Source: Novosphingobium sp. IK01 (lineage in GTDB: Bacteria; Pseudomonadota; Alphaproteobacteria; Sphingomonadales; Sphingomonadaceae). Taken from it: a stretch of DNA of 64,000 nt. Made by a program: the position numbers and the translations under genes. Shown piece by piece: positions 10,325 through 20,826 of the stretch. The notes beneath the pieces were generated by a model. It made no database searches and was not told the origin of the DNA. It worked only from the letters and a program-made list of their open reading frames with translations. Numbering within the stretch: the stretch's first letter is position 1; every line of letters starts with the position of its first letter. The stretch spans positions 3,059,001 through 3,123,000 of the forward strand of contig NZ_BTFW01000001.1 of NCBI RefSeq assembly GCF_033242265.1. Direction: 5' to 3'.

Positions 10325-11785
10325 GTGGCCCAGCCCGACAAGCGTGATCGCAAGGTCAAGATCCTCGCCACCGTGGGACCGGCGAGCCGATCCCCCGAAA
10401 TGCTCGAAAAGCTGTTCCACGCCGGGGCCGATGCCTTCCGCGTCAACATGAGCCATGGCGACCACGCCACCCATGCCGAAACGATCGCCAATATCCGCGC
10501 GCTCGAAGCGAAAGTGAAGCGCCCGATTACCGTGCTGTGCGACCTTCAGGGGCCCAAGCTGCGCGTGGGCACGTTCCGGGAAGGGCGCGCGGTGATCCGC
10601 CATTCGGGCCATTTCACGCTCGACCGCAATCCCGAACCGGGCGATGAAACCCGCGTCTGCCTGCCCCATCCCGAGCTGTTCGGCATCCTCCAGAAGGGCC
10701 AGCGCCTGCTGATCGACGATGGCAAGCTGCGCCTGCGGGTCATCCGGGCCGAGGCCGACTCGATCCTCTGCTCGGCCGAAGTGGGCGGGGTGATCTCCGA
10801 TCGCAAGGGTGTGAACGTGCCCGATGCGGTCGTGCCGGTGCCCGCGCTGACCGAAAAGGACCGCCGCGACCTGGCCTTTGCCGTCGAGCACATGGCCGAC
10901 TGGATCGCGCTCTCGTTCGTCCAGCGTCCCGAGGACGTGGCCGAAGCCCGCCGCCTGATGGGCGGGCAGGGCGCGCTGATGGCCAAGATCGAGAAGCCGG
11001 CGGCGATTTCGCGCCTCGAAGAGATCATCGAGCTGTCTGACGGCATCATGGTCGCGCGTGGCGACCTTGGTGTCGAACTCAACCCCGAGGAAGTGCCCCC
11101 GCTGCAAAAGCGCATCGTGGAAAGCGCGCGCCGCCAGGGCAAGCCGGTGGTCGTGGCCACGCAGATGCTCGAATCGATGATCGAGGCGCCCACGCCCACC
11201 CGCGCCGAAGTGTCCGACGTGGCCAATGCGGTCTATGACGGGGCCGACGCGGTCATGCTCTCGGCTGAAACGGCGGCGGGCGCCTGGCCCGAGGAAGCCG
11301 TGGCGATCATGAACCGCATCGCCGTGCAGGTCGAAAGCGATCCGGGCTATGGCGCGCGGGTCCACTTCATCGAGACCCTGCCCGACCCTACCACCTCCGA
11401 CGCGCTGGCTCAGGCCTGTGCCTCGATCGCGCAGACCCTGCCGATTGCCGGGATCATCGTGTTCACGGGCTCCGGCTCGACCGCGCGGCGCGTGGCGCGC
11501 GAGCGGCCCGGCGTGCCGATGCTGGTGCTCACCCCTTCCGAGCGCACCGCGCGCAAGGTGGGCCTGCTGTGGGGCGCCCATGCCGTGGCCACCAAGGACA
11601 TCGGCAGCTTCGAGGAAATGATCGCCAAGGGCAAGCGCATGGCCCTGCGCCACGACTTCGGGGTGGCCGGTTCGAAGCTGGTGGCGCTGGCCGGGGTGCC
11701 CTTCGGCACGCCGGGGGCGACCAACCTGCTCCATGTGGTGACTTTGGTTGGCGACGAACTCAAGCGCCATCAGGCCGCCGATTAA
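10325..11785 (+). CDS. pyk: Pyruvate kinase
   Basis: Converts phosphoenolpyruvate and ADP to pyruvate and ATP. At 486 residues, the N-terminal KILATVGPASRSPEML, the substrate-binding region with LCDLQGPKLRVG, and the active-site signature LMAKIEKPAAI with the catalytic lysine are all present. GDLGVEL and VATQMLESMIE follow. The start is GTG 10325, with a GGGAG sequence about 10 nt upstream; MAQPDKRDRKVKIL fits the family N-terminus. Monocistronic, followed by R2 element 2. In this organism it also processes PEP derived from oxaloacetate made by the lig pathway (inference). Confidence 0.96.
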   Translation: MAQPDKRDRKVKILATVGPASRSPEMLEKLFHAGADAFRVNMSHGDHATHAETIANIRALEAKVKRPITVLCDLQGPKLRVGTFREGRAVIRHSGHFTLDRNPEPGDETRVCLPHPELFGILQKGQRLLIDDGKLRLRVIRAEADSILCSAEVGGVISDRKGVNVPDAVVPVPALTEKDRRDLAFAVEHMADWIALSFVQRPEDVAEARRLMGGQGALMAKIEKPAAISRLEEIIELSDGIMVARGDLGVELNPEEVPPLQKRIVESARRQGKPVVVATQMLESMIEAPTPTRAEVSDVANAVYDGADAVMLSAETAAGAWPEEAVAIMNRIAVQVESDPGYGARVHFIETLPDPTTSDALAQACASIAQTLPIAGIIVFTGSGSTARRVARERPGVPMLVLTPSERTARKVGLLWGAHAVATKDIGSFEEMIAKGKRMALRHDFGVAGSKLVALAGVPFGTPGATNLLHVVTLVGDELKRHQAAD

Positions 11786-11787
11786 GA

Positions 11788-11979
11788 GTCTGATTCGAAA
11801 TTCGCCGAAGAGGCGAATTTCGGTTCGGCACCGGCCCACTCCCCCACCCGACCTCCCATAGGGTACTATCGTTGGGAGGTCGGCCCCCTCAGCGAAAACG
11901 TCCCCCGGACGTTTTCGTGTTCTTCGGGACGGGAGTGGGCCGGTGCCGAACGATCCGAAACGAAAGTTTCGGATCAGAC
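11788..11979. repeat. R2 structured element, copy 2 (192 bp)
   Basis: Terminal inverted repeats GTCTGATTCGAAA (11788-11800) and TTTCGGATCAGAC (11967-11979) match with one change. Left hairpin CGAAATTCGCC-GAAG loop at 11796-11822, the same large stem as copy 1 (with CCCACTCCC instead of CCCGCTCCC, and the compensating change in the other arm), the same two internal hairpins, and a right hairpin GATCCGAAAC-GAAA-GTTTCGGATC. It starts 2 bp after the pyk stop. Compensatory changes relative to copy 1 indicate conservation of structure. Confidence 0.85.
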
Positions 11980-12016
11980 ACCAAGGCGCTTTTTCAGATG
12001 CTTCGCGCCGGGTGGA

Positions 12017-13354
12017 TCAGCCGTGGTTCACCCGCGCGAGGGTCAGGCCCGAGGTGACCCGCTCGGCGGCAAGGACCTGGTTCTTGCCGTTGGCCTTGGC
12101 CAGATAGAGCGAGGCATCGGCATCGGGGATCAGCTCCTCGCCGCGCACGGTGGTTTCGGGCATGGCGGCCACGCCGAGCGAGGCGCTGACCGGGCAGCCA
12201 TGCATGTCGCTGAGCGCAAGGATACGCAGGCGGATCTGCTCGGCCTTGGCCGCCGCATCGTCGAGCGGGCAATCGGGCAGGATGGCGATGATTTCCTCGC
12301 CACCATAGCGGCAGACCACATCGGTGGGCCGCAGCGCGCCCATGACTTGCGCCGAGGCGTCGCGCAGCACCGAATCGCCCTTGGCATGACCGTGCTGGTC
12401 GTTGAGCGACTTGAAGTTGTCGAGATCGATCATGATCACCGCGGTCGAGCTGCCCGAGCGGTTAGACAGCGCGAGGAAGCGTTCGAGCGTGTCTTCCATG
12501 TAGCGGCGGTTGTAGAGCCCGGTCAGCGGATCGCGCAGCGATTGTGTGCGCAACCGGTCGCGCAGGGCGATGTTGGACAGCGCGAGCGACATCGAATCGG
12601 CCAGCGCATGGCCCAGATTGCGCACGCCCGCGTTTTCTTCGGCAATGTCCGAGCCATGGAGGGCGCCCTCGCGGGTGAGCACGAGCAGGCCCTGAACCTG
12701 CCCTGCGGCCATCATCGGGATTTCCAGCACCGAGTTGTTTCCGGCATGGTGCGCGCAGCACAGGCCACCTTCGATGGGCGCGTTGAGGTGGGCCTTGCCG
12801 CGCTTGAGCGCCCAGCAATTGGCCGGGGCGAGCGATTCGGTGATGACATGGCCCCCGCCCAGATCCCAGCTGCGCGCCAGATCGAGCCGGTCGCGCGAAT
12901 TGTTGAGCACATAGAGCGCCGCGCCATAGCCGGGCAGCAGGCGCCGCGCGGTGACCATCAGCACGGCGCCGGCTTCCTCGTTGGTTTCGGCAGCCTGGAG
13001 CATGTCGGTCATGGCGAAGAGTTCGGCGGTGCGCCGCCGCGCCTGCTCGGAATCGGCGCGCATGTGCTGTTCGTGATGGTGCTGGGCGATCAGGATCGAG
13101 CGGAACAGCACGAGGCAGGCGACCACCGTGACCTGAAGGAACAGCGCGGCCACCAGCAGCGGATAGCCGACGCCCTCGTAATAGCGGTCGAACAGGTCGT
13201 GGAGCGCGACCATGATGATCGAGAGCGCCTGCATGACGACAGCGCCCGCATACATCATCCCGAAGCGCTGGCGCATGCCCGCGCGCGCGGCGATGATCCG
13301 TATCCTGCGGATCAGGTAGGGAACCTTCCTTCGGCGCTTGTAGGATACTGGCAC
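12017..13354 (-). CDS. Membrane diguanylate cyclase with GAF and GGDEF domains
   Basis: Predicted to make cyclic-di-GMP. After a basic N-terminus there are two membrane helices (about 33-52 and 65-88), a short coiled linker, a GAF-like sensor domain (about 115-260), and a C-terminal GGDEF domain. The GGDEF domain has DPLTGLYNRRYM, DLDNFKSLNDQHGH and the active-site GGEEI at about 351-355. An RxxD inhibitory site lies exactly five residues before it (RPTD), so product inhibition is expected. The start is uncertain: GTG 13354 is used here, with a GAGAG upstream. TTG 13408 or ATG 13276 are alternatives, the last shortening the N-terminus but keeping both helices. It stands alone, convergent with pyk. 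Confidence 0.9.
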   Translation of the reverse strand: MPVSYKRRRKVPYLIRRIRIIAARAGMRQRFGMMYAGAVVMQALSIIMVALHDLFDRYYEGVGYPLLVAALFLQVTVVACLVLFRSILIAQHHHEQHMRADSEQARRRTAELFAMTDMLQAAETNEEAGAVLMVTARRLLPGYGAALYVLNNSRDRLDLARSWDLGGGHVITESLAPANCWALKRGKAHLNAPIEGGLCCAHHAGNNSVLEIPMMAAGQVQGLLVLTREGALHGSDIAEENAGVRNLGHALADSMSLALSNIALRDRLRTQSLRDPLTGLYNRRYMEDTLERFLALSNRSGSSTAVIMIDLDNFKSLNDQHGHAKGDSVLRDASAQVMGALRPTDVVCRYGGEEIIAILPDCPLDDAAAKAEQIRLRILALSDMHGCPVSASLGVAAMPETTVRGEELIPDADASLYLAKANGKNQVLAAERVTSGLTLARVNHG

Positions 13355-13535
13355 AAGTCTCTCGCATTGCCCGTGCCGCCCCCGAAAAGGGAGCGGCCAT
13401 CGGGGCAAGGCCTTAGACCGGTGGGTAGCGCGGCGCGCTGAAAGCCCGCCTCCGCATCAATGCTTAAGCACTTGTGCGGTTAACAGGGCTTTCTACGTTG
13501 CGGAGAACGGGTGAGGCCCGATGCCAGCTTCGGTA

Positions 13536-14228
13536 TCAGCCGCGCGCGCCGAACAGGGCCGAGCCCACGCGGATGTGGGTGGCGCCCAGCTGGATCGCGA
13601 CCTCGAAATCCTCGCTCATGCCCATCGAGCGCCCTTCGAGGCCATGGTCGGCGGCCAGCTTGTCGAGCAGGGCAAAGAACGGCGCGGCCTCGATTCCCGC
13701 CGGCGGCACGCACATCAGGCCCAGCACCGGAAGGTCGGCCTGGCGCGCTTGCGTCAGCAGGGCGGGCAGGTCGGCAATCGCGCAGCCGCCCTTCTGCTCC
13801 TCGGCGCCGATGTTGACCTGGACGAACAGGGGCACGCGGCGCCCGGTCTTGTCCATCGCGCGGGCCAGCGCCGTCAGCAGCGAGGGGCGGTCGAGCGAAT
13901 GGATCACATCGAACAGCCGCACCGCATCCTCGGCCTTGTTCGATTGCAACTGGCCAACCAGATGGAGCGCGATGTCCGGGCATTCCTCGCGCAGGGCGGG
14001 CCACTTGGCTTCGGCTTCCTGCACGCGGTTCTCGCCGAACACGCGCTGGCCTTGCGCGATCAGCGGGCGGATGGCGGGGGCCTCGTGGGTCTTGGAGACG
14101 GCGACGAGGGTGATCTCCCCGATCTGGCGCTGGGCGATGCGCGCAGCCTGCGCCATGCGCTCGCGCACGTCGGCAAGCGGAGAGAAAGCGGGCGAGGAGG
14201 AGGAAAGGATGGGCTCTGGTCCGGTCAT
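13536..14228 (-). CDS. yggS: YggS-family pyridoxal phosphate homeostasis protein
   Basis: A 230-residue PLP-binding TIM-barrel protein of the PLPHP (YggS/PROSC) family, without known enzymatic activity. It buffers PLP and affects amino-acid and keto-acid pools. The PLP lysine is K46 in LVAVSKTH. FGENRVQEAEAKW, HLVGQLQSNK, VQVNIGAEEQKGG and GMSEDFEVAIQLGATHIRVG are all present. It is divergent from the thiamine-phosphate-synthase-like gene with only 22 bp between start codons, so the two promoters must overlap or lie inside the coding regions. Confidence 0.95.
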   Translation of the reverse strand: MTGPEPILSSSSPAFSPLADVRERMAQAARIAQRQIGEITLVAVSKTHEAPAIRPLIAQGQRVFGENRVQEAEAKWPALREECPDIALHLVGQLQSNKAEDAVRLFDVIHSLDRPSLLTALARAMDKTGRRVPLFVQVNIGAEEQKGGCAIADLPALLTQARQADLPVLGLMCVPPAGIEAAPFFALLDKLAADHGLEGRSMGMSEDFEVAIQLGATHIRVGSALFGARG

Positions 14229-14250
14229 GGCGCGGTGCTATAGCGCGGCC

Positions 14251-14826
14251 ATGGCAAAGCGCCACCCTGTCCCGCGCCTGCTGTTGATCAGCGATGCGCG
14301 CAACGATGCCTTTCTGGCCCGCGCCCTCGCGCGCCTGCCGCGCGGCGCGCAAGGTCAGGGGGGGGCAAGCGGGCTGGTGTTCCGGCACTATCACCTCGAT
14401 CCGCCCGCGCGGGCGCGACGCTTTGCCGCCTTGCGCAAGCTGGCGCGGGCCCATGGCGTGATGCTGATCGCGGCAGGGCCGCCTTGTGGGCGGGGCGCGC
14501 AAGGACGCTATGGCGCGCCCGGAACGCTGGCGCGGGTGCCGGGCCCGCCGCAGTCTGGCTTGCGGCTTGCCACCGCGCACAACGGGCGCGAGATCGGGCA
14601 GGCGGTGCGCGCGCGGGCCGATGCGGTGCTGCTTTCGCCGGTGTTCCCCACGCGCAGCCATCCGGGTGGGCGGGTGCTGGGAGGCTTGCGCTTTGCCCTG
14701 CTGGCGGCGCGCTGCCCGCTGCCGGTTCTGGCACTGGGCGGCATGGACGCGGCGCGCGCGCGGCGGCTGGTGGCCCCGCAGGGGCCCGCCCATGGCTGGG
14801 CCGCGATAGATGGGCTGAGTGGCTGA
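14251..14826 (+). CDS. Thiamine phosphate synthase/TenI-like protein
   Basis: A 191-residue protein related to ThiE/TenI TIM barrels. It has RLLLISDAR at the N-terminus, LRLATAHNGREIGQA (the usual AHN/SVH segment), a LLSPVFPTRSHPGG phosphate-loop region (family pattern GPIFPTxTK) and a C-terminal VLALGGMD with AAIDGLSG. It is shorter than typical ThiE (about 210) and lacks the usual RDK motif, so it may be an accessory TenI-like protein rather than the main synthase. ATG 14251 fits the alignment. The stop lies inside the left end of R2 copy 3. Confidence 0.75.
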   Translation: MAKRHPVPRLLLISDARNDAFLARALARLPRGAQGQGGASGLVFRHYHLDPPARARRFAALRKLARAHGVMLIAAGPPCGRGAQGRYGAPGTLARVPGPPQSGLRLATAHNGREIGQAVRARADAVLLSPVFPTRSHPGGRVLGGLRFALLAARCPLPVLALGGMDAARARRLVAPQGPAHGWAAIDGLSG

Positions 14827-14968
14827 TTCGAAATTCGCCGAAGAGGCGAATTTCGGTTCGGCACCGGCCCGCTCCCCCACCCGGCCTCCCATAGGGTACT
14901 ATCGTAGGGAGGCCGGGTGGGGGAGCGGGCCGGTGCCGAACAATCCGAAACGACAGTTTCGGATCAGA
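14823..14968. repeat. R2 structured element, copy 3 (146 bp, compact form)
   Basis: The clearest copy: a perfect 34-bp stem (14857-14890 with 14907-14940) around the 16-nt loop ATAGGGTACTATCGTA. It is flanked by a left hairpin CGAAATTCGCC-GAAG (14829-14855) and a right hairpin ATCCGAAAC/GTTTCGGAT. It lacks the second internal hairpin that copies 1 and 2 carry, so two subtypes exist. It overlaps the stop codon of the upstream gene and ends about 100 bp before ftsK. Confidence 0.87.
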
Positions 14969-15072
14969 CAAGGAACGCGCGACAAGTCGCAGAAAACCGT
15001 GGATTTCTGGCAGGATTCTTGACCCGGTCGCGGCTTGGGGCGATGATGGGGGCGAAGGGAAATACAGGTATC

Positions 15073-17547
15073 ATGGCATCGCGGGCTCTCATCTCCAACC
15101 GTCCGGGCACCCGTGTCGGGCCCAACTGGCGGGCTGTCCTGCGCCGCAGCGTGCGGCGCAGTGTCGAGTTGATCGGCGGGGCCGCGCTGTTTTTGGCGAT
15201 GGCGTTCCTCGCGCTTGCGCTGGCCAGCTATACCCAGACCGATCCTTCGGGCAGCACCGCTTCGGGCAGCCCGGTGGAGAACTGGATGGGGCTGGGCGGG
15301 GCCTGGGCGGCCGAGCGCGTGCTGCTGGTCTTCGGCCTGCCCGGCGTGCTGATCGTGCCCTTGCTGTTCGTCTTCGGGCGGCGCCTGTGGGCCGCAGCGG
15401 GCGACGAGAGCCAGACTGTGGGCGAAACCACCGGCGATGACGACGACGAAGGCGCCGCGCCCGGCGATCCGGCGTGGTGGCGTCTGGTGCTCGGGCTCGT
15501 GGCGGCGATGATGCTGGGGGGCACGGCGCTTTCGCTCGCGTTCAGCGGGCTGGCGCCCGGTTCGGGGGGGAGCCTTCCGGCCGGGTTTGGCGGGCTGGGC
15601 GGCCTTCTGGGGGCGGCGGCGATTCGCGCGCTCGCCCATCTCGTGCCGGTGGCGCAGGGCTGGATCATCGGCGTTCTGGCAGTGGCTGTGCTGGGCGCCG
15701 GGCTGTTTCTGGGGGGGCGTGTCTTCGCGCTCGACTGGCGGCGCCTGCTGACCGTTCCGGCGGTGCTGCGCCGCGCCCCGCGCGTGGACGAGGATGGCGA
15801 GCCGATCCCCGCCCGCCAGCGCCGCGCGCCCAAGGCCAAGGCGGACGAGACCGGACAGGCCGCGCATGACGATGACGAGGACGAAGCCGGGCACGACGAC
15901 GACGTGCCGTTCGACACGCGCAGCCCGGTGATCCCCGCCGATGCGGCAGCGCCCCGCCGCCCGACCGAGATTTCCGATCCCCAGCGCACCCCGGCCCCGG
16001 CGGCCAAGGCCCCCGCGCGCCAGAACGACCTGTTCGACAAGTTCGCGCTTCCGGCCATCGAGTTGCTGGAGGAGCCGCCCGTCAACAGCCAGCCCAAGAT
16101 TGACAAGCTGGGCCTCGAACGCAACGCGCGCCTGCTCGAAAACGTGCTCGACGATTTCAACGTGAAGGGCGAGATCACCGCCGTGCGCACCGGCCCGGTG
16201 GTCACGATGTACGAACTCGAACCCGCGCCGGGCATCAAGTCGAGCCGGGTGATCGGCCTGGCCGACGACATCGCCCGCAACATGAGCGCGATTTCCGCGC
16301 GCGTTTCGGCCATTCCGGGCCGCACGGTCATGGGTATCGAACTGCCCAATGCGGTGCGCGACATGGTGGCCTTTCGCGAGCTGGTGGGCTGCGACAAGTT
16401 CGTCAACGCCAAGGGCCTGCTGCCGATCATTCTGGGCAAGGACATCGCGGGCGAACCCATCGTCGCCGATCTGGCCACGATGCCCCACCTGCTGGTGGCG
16501 GGCACCACCGGCTCGGGCAAGTCGGTCGGGCTCAACTGCATCCTGCTCTCGCTGCTCTACCGGCTCACCCCGGCGCAGTGCCGGATGATTCTGGTCGATC
16601 CCAAGGTTCTCGAACTCAAGTCCTACGACGACATTCCCCACTTGCTCTCGCCCGTGGTGACCGAGCCGGCCAAGGCCGTGCGCGCGCTGAAATGGGCGGT
16701 CGAGGAAATGGAGCGCCGCTATCGCCAGATGTCGTCGATCGGCGTGCGCAACCTCTCGGGCTTCAACGAAAAGGTCCGCGCGGCGCAAAGCAAGGGCAAG
16801 CCGCTGGGTCGCCGCATCCAGGTCGGCTTCGATCCCGAGACGGGCGAGGAATTGTTCGAGGAACAGCAGCTCGAATATCAGGTCCTGCCCCAGATCGTGG
16901 TCATCGTCGACGAACTGGCCGACCTCATGGTGACGGTGGGCAAGGAAATCGAAGTCCTGATCCAGCGTCTTTCGCAAAAGAGCCGCGCGGCGGGCATCCA
17001 CCTGATCATGGCCACGCAGCGCCCGTCGGTCGATGTCATCACCGGCGTCATCAAGGCCAACCTGCCCACGCGAATCTCGTTTGCCGTCACCAGCCGCATC
17101 GACAGCCGCACGATCCTGGGCGAACAGGGCGCCGAACAGCTGCTGGGCAAGGGCGACATGCTCTACAAGCCCGCCACCGACCCGATCCGCCGCGTCCACG
17201 GCCCCTTCGTGAGCGACGAGGAAGTCGAACGCGTGGCCGACCACTGGCGCGGTCAGGGCAAGCCTGACTATGTCGATTCGGTCACCGAGGAGCCCGAAGA
17301 AGGCTCGTATGGGTTCGATGAACTCGATACCTCGGACAACCCGGAGGATCGCAAGTACCGTCAGGTCTGCCAGCTCGTGTTCGAAAGCCAGAAGGCGTCG
17401 GCCAGCTGGATTCAGCGCCAGATGGGCGTGGGCTACAACACCGCGTCCAAATGGATCGAGCGCATGGAGCAGGACGGCCTCGTGGGCCCGGCCAACCATG
17501 TCGGCCGCCGCGAAATCTATCGCGACAAGGACGGCAACCCGCTCTGA
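15073..17547 (+). CDS. ftsK: DNA translocase FtsK
   Basis: A septal DNA pump that clears chromosomes from the division site and activates XerCD recombination at dif. The 824-residue protein has four N-terminal membrane helices (within about 1-220), a charged, Pro/Ala-rich linker (about 230-330), and the alpha/beta RecA-like motor with Walker A GTTGSGKS at about 477-484 and Walker B VVIVDELADLM. HLIMATQRPSVDVITG follows, then a C-terminal winged-helix gamma domain that reads KOPS (YRQVCQLVFESQKAS to GRREIYRD). ATG 15073 was chosen before the basic segment and first helix; ATG 15043 is an alternative. The linker is short compared with E. coli FtsK. Confidence 0.95.
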   Translation: MASRALISNRPGTRVGPNWRAVLRRSVRRSVELIGGAALFLAMAFLALALASYTQTDPSGSTASGSPVENWMGLGGAWAAERVLLVFGLPGVLIVPLLFVFGRRLWAAAGDESQTVGETTGDDDDEGAAPGDPAWWRLVLGLVAAMMLGGTALSLAFSGLAPGSGGSLPAGFGGLGGLLGAAAIRALAHLVPVAQGWIIGVLAVAVLGAGLFLGGRVFALDWRRLLTVPAVLRRAPRVDEDGEPIPARQRRAPKAKADETGQAAHDDDEDEAGHDDDVPFDTRSPVIPADAAAPRRPTEISDPQRTPAPAAKAPARQNDLFDKFALPAIELLEEPPVNSQPKIDKLGLERNARLLENVLDDFNVKGEITAVRTGPVVTMYELEPAPGIKSSRVIGLADDIARNMSAISARVSAIPGRTVMGIELPNAVRDMVAFRELVGCDKFVNAKGLLPIILGKDIAGEPIVADLATMPHLLVAGTTGSGKSVGLNCILLSLLYRLTPAQCRMILVDPKVLELKSYDDIPHLLSPVVTEPAKAVRALKWAVEEMERRYRQMSSIGVRNLSGFNEKVRAAQSKGKPLGRRIQVGFDPETGEELFEEQQLEYQVLPQIVVIVDELADLMVTVGKEIEVLIQRLSQKSRAAGIHLIMATQRPSVDVITGVIKANLPTRISFAVTSRIDSRTILGEQGAEQLLGKGDMLYKPATDPIRRVHGPFVSDEEVERVADHWRGQGKPDYVDSVTEEPEEGSYGFDELDTSDNPEDRKYRQVCQLVFESQKASASWIQRQMGVGYNTASKWIERMEQDGLVGPANHVGRREIYRDKDGNPL

Positions 17548-17549
17548 TA

Positions 17550-17675
17550 CCCCTCCGTCAGCCCTGACGGGCTGACACCTCCCCGCAAGCGGGGAGGATC
17601 TTGAAATCCTCCCCATGCAATGGGGAGGGGGACCGCCCGCGCAGCGGGTGGTGGAGGGGCCGGTGGTGGAGGGGA
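17550..17675. repeat. R1 repeat cluster b
   Basis: Directly after the ftsK stop. Module B inverted (CCCCTCCGTCAGCCC...GGGCTGACACCTCCCC-GCAAGC-GGGGAGGATC) is followed by module A (ATCCTCCCCATGC-AATGGGGAGGGGGACCGCCCGC...GCGGGTGGTGGAGGGG). A short GGTGGTGGAGGGG echo follows. It probably ends or insulates ftsK transcription; the downstream gene is convergent. Confidence 0.8.
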
Positions 17676-17680
17676 AAAAT

Positions 17681-18214
17681 TCAGCCCTGCGGCGCGCGCA
17701 AGCTGGCGGTCGCCTCGCCGACCAGCGCGGTCACTTCATCCTCGCCCAGCACGCGGCGCGGTTCATAGCCCAGCCCCATGCGCGCGGTGCGCCGCCAGGC
17801 TTCGCAATAGAGCCCCTTGTTCGGGCCGAACGCGCGCAGGACATGGGCGGCCAGACGCGGCGGCGCATCGGGCGCATAGGCGCGCGAGAACAGCGCCATG
17901 TCGGCCAGCCACGGCCCGACCATGACCCAGCCGTGATCCTCGGCCACCACTTCGCCCGCCACGCTCAGCGTGCCTTCCACGACATGGATCGGCGCATCGA
18001 GCCCGCGGGCAAGGTGGACGGCATAGGCGGCATTGAGCATCGGCGCGGTGACGGCCTTTCCGGCCATGACCTTGAGCACGTCCTGCGCGCGCGTGGCCAT
18101 CAGCGCCTTGTCGTCCTCGCTCGGCGCCCAGGTCTTGACCGCGCGCGCGGCGTCCCAGGAATGCGTGGCGGCAACAAGGCGGCCCAGACGGGCAAGAGCA
18201 AGGTCAGTGGTCAT
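17681..18214 (-). CDS. Hypothetical protein, weak transglutaminase-like pattern
   Basis: A 177-residue, probably cytoplasmic protein with no signal peptide or membrane helix. No family is recognised with confidence. The middle (about 55-105) reads MLNAAYAVHLARGLDAP, then VVEGTLSV, then DHGWVMVGPWLADMALF. That resembles the order of the Cys-helix, His and Asp segments of papain/transglutaminase-like folds, but the position expected for the catalytic cysteine is Asn or Ala. It could be a catalytically dead relative or an unrelated fold. It follows the thioesterase gene on the same strand by 21 bp and is probably co-transcribed with it. Confidence 0.6.
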   Translation of the reverse strand: MTTDLALARLGRLVAATHSWDAARAVKTWAPSEDDKALMATRAQDVLKVMAGKAVTAPMLNAAYAVHLARGLDAPIHVVEGTLSVAGEVVAEDHGWVMVGPWLADMALFSRAYAPDAPPRLAAHVLRAFGPNKGLYCEAWRRTARMGLGYEPRRVLGEDEVTALVGEATASLRAPQG

Positions 18215-18235
18215 GGGCGCGCCCCTTAGGCGGGT

Positions 18236-18643
18236 TCAGGCGCCGGTGCCATCCCAAAATGGCGCGGCGATCTCGGGCGTGATGCGCAAGATACGCCCGC
18301 TCGCGCGGTCCAGCAGCGCCCATGTCGTGCGCGCGCTGACGATGATTTTGCCCGCCGCATTGGCGAAATCGACCCGCCGGTCGAACCGCGCGCCATGGGG
18401 CGGATCGGGGATGAAGGTGGTGGCGGTCACGCTCTCGCCCAGCTTCACATTGCCGCGATAGTCGATCTCGTGCCGGGTCACGACCCAGATCGTGGCCTCG
18501 CGATGGGCTTGCGGAGCGACATGTTCCCAGTGACTGACGGCGATCTGTTCCATCCAGTGGACCCAGACGGCGTTGTTCACGTGGCCGAGCTCGTCGATGT
18601 GCTCGGGCGCGGCAGTGAACACGAGGGAGTAGGGCTCGGCCAT
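18236..18643 (-). CDS. Acyl-CoA thioesterase of the 4HBT/YbgC type
   Basis: A 135-residue hotdog-fold protein. HIDELGHVNNAVWVHWMEQ holds the usual catalytic Asp near the N-terminus, followed by TRHEIDYRGNVKLGESV. ATG 18643 (MAEPYSLVF) was chosen because upstream extensions run into the ligI terminator and antisense of ligI. It probably hydrolyses an acyl- or aryl-CoA; the substrate is not predictable. It is separated from ligI by a terminator, so it is likely not part of the lig operon even though it lies on the same strand. Confidence 0.85.
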   Translation of the reverse strand: MAEPYSLVFTAAPEHIDELGHVNNAVWVHWMEQIAVSHWEHVAPQAHREATIWVVTRHEIDYRGNVKLGESVTATTFIPDPPHGARFDRRVDFANAAGKIIVSARTTWALLDRASGRILRITPEIAAPFWDGTGA

Positions 18644-18670
18644 GGCGCCGAAGATAACACGCCGGGACAG

Positions 18671-18709
18671 AAAGGAAAACAGGGGGAAGGCGCGCGCCAT
18701 CCCCCCTGC
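18671..18709 (-). terminator. Terminator after ligI
   Basis: On the minus strand, a CAGGGGG/CCCCCTG stem encloses an inner GGCGCGCGCC palindrome and is followed by TTTTCCTTTCT. It lies 10-47 bp past the ligI stop and separates the lig genes from the thioesterase. Confidence 0.75.
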
Positions 18710-18717
18710 GGAACGGG

Positions 18718-20675
<1,958 letters not shown>

Positions 20676-20708
20676 GGCTTGCGGGTTCCTTGTGGTGTGG
20701 GAAAAGAG

Positions 20709-20818
20709 CCCCTCCACCACCGCCTATGGCGGCGGTCCCCCTCCCCATTGCATGGGGAGGATCGGGTCCTCCCCGCTGTGCGGGGAGGTGGCAGCCCGCA
20801 GGGCTGACGGAGGGGGCT
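20709..20818. repeat. R1 repeat cluster c
   Basis: The canonical A plus B pair in the ligK-ligU gap. Module A runs CCCCTCCACCACCGCC-TAT-GGCGGCGGT then CCCCTCCCCATTGC-ATGGGGAGGATC. Module B runs TCCTCCCCGC-TGT-GCGGGGAGGTGGCAG then CCCGCAGGGCTGACGGAGGGGG. It sits inside what should be one transcript and may stabilise mRNA or attenuate between ligK and ligU. Confidence 0.85.
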
Positions 20819-20826
20819 TTTGCGGC

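Noticed and set aside
14251..14826. Frameshifted or truncated thiE pseudogene
   Set aside because: The frame is intact from a family-like start to a family-like end; missing motifs fit a TenI-like paralogue at least as well as decay.
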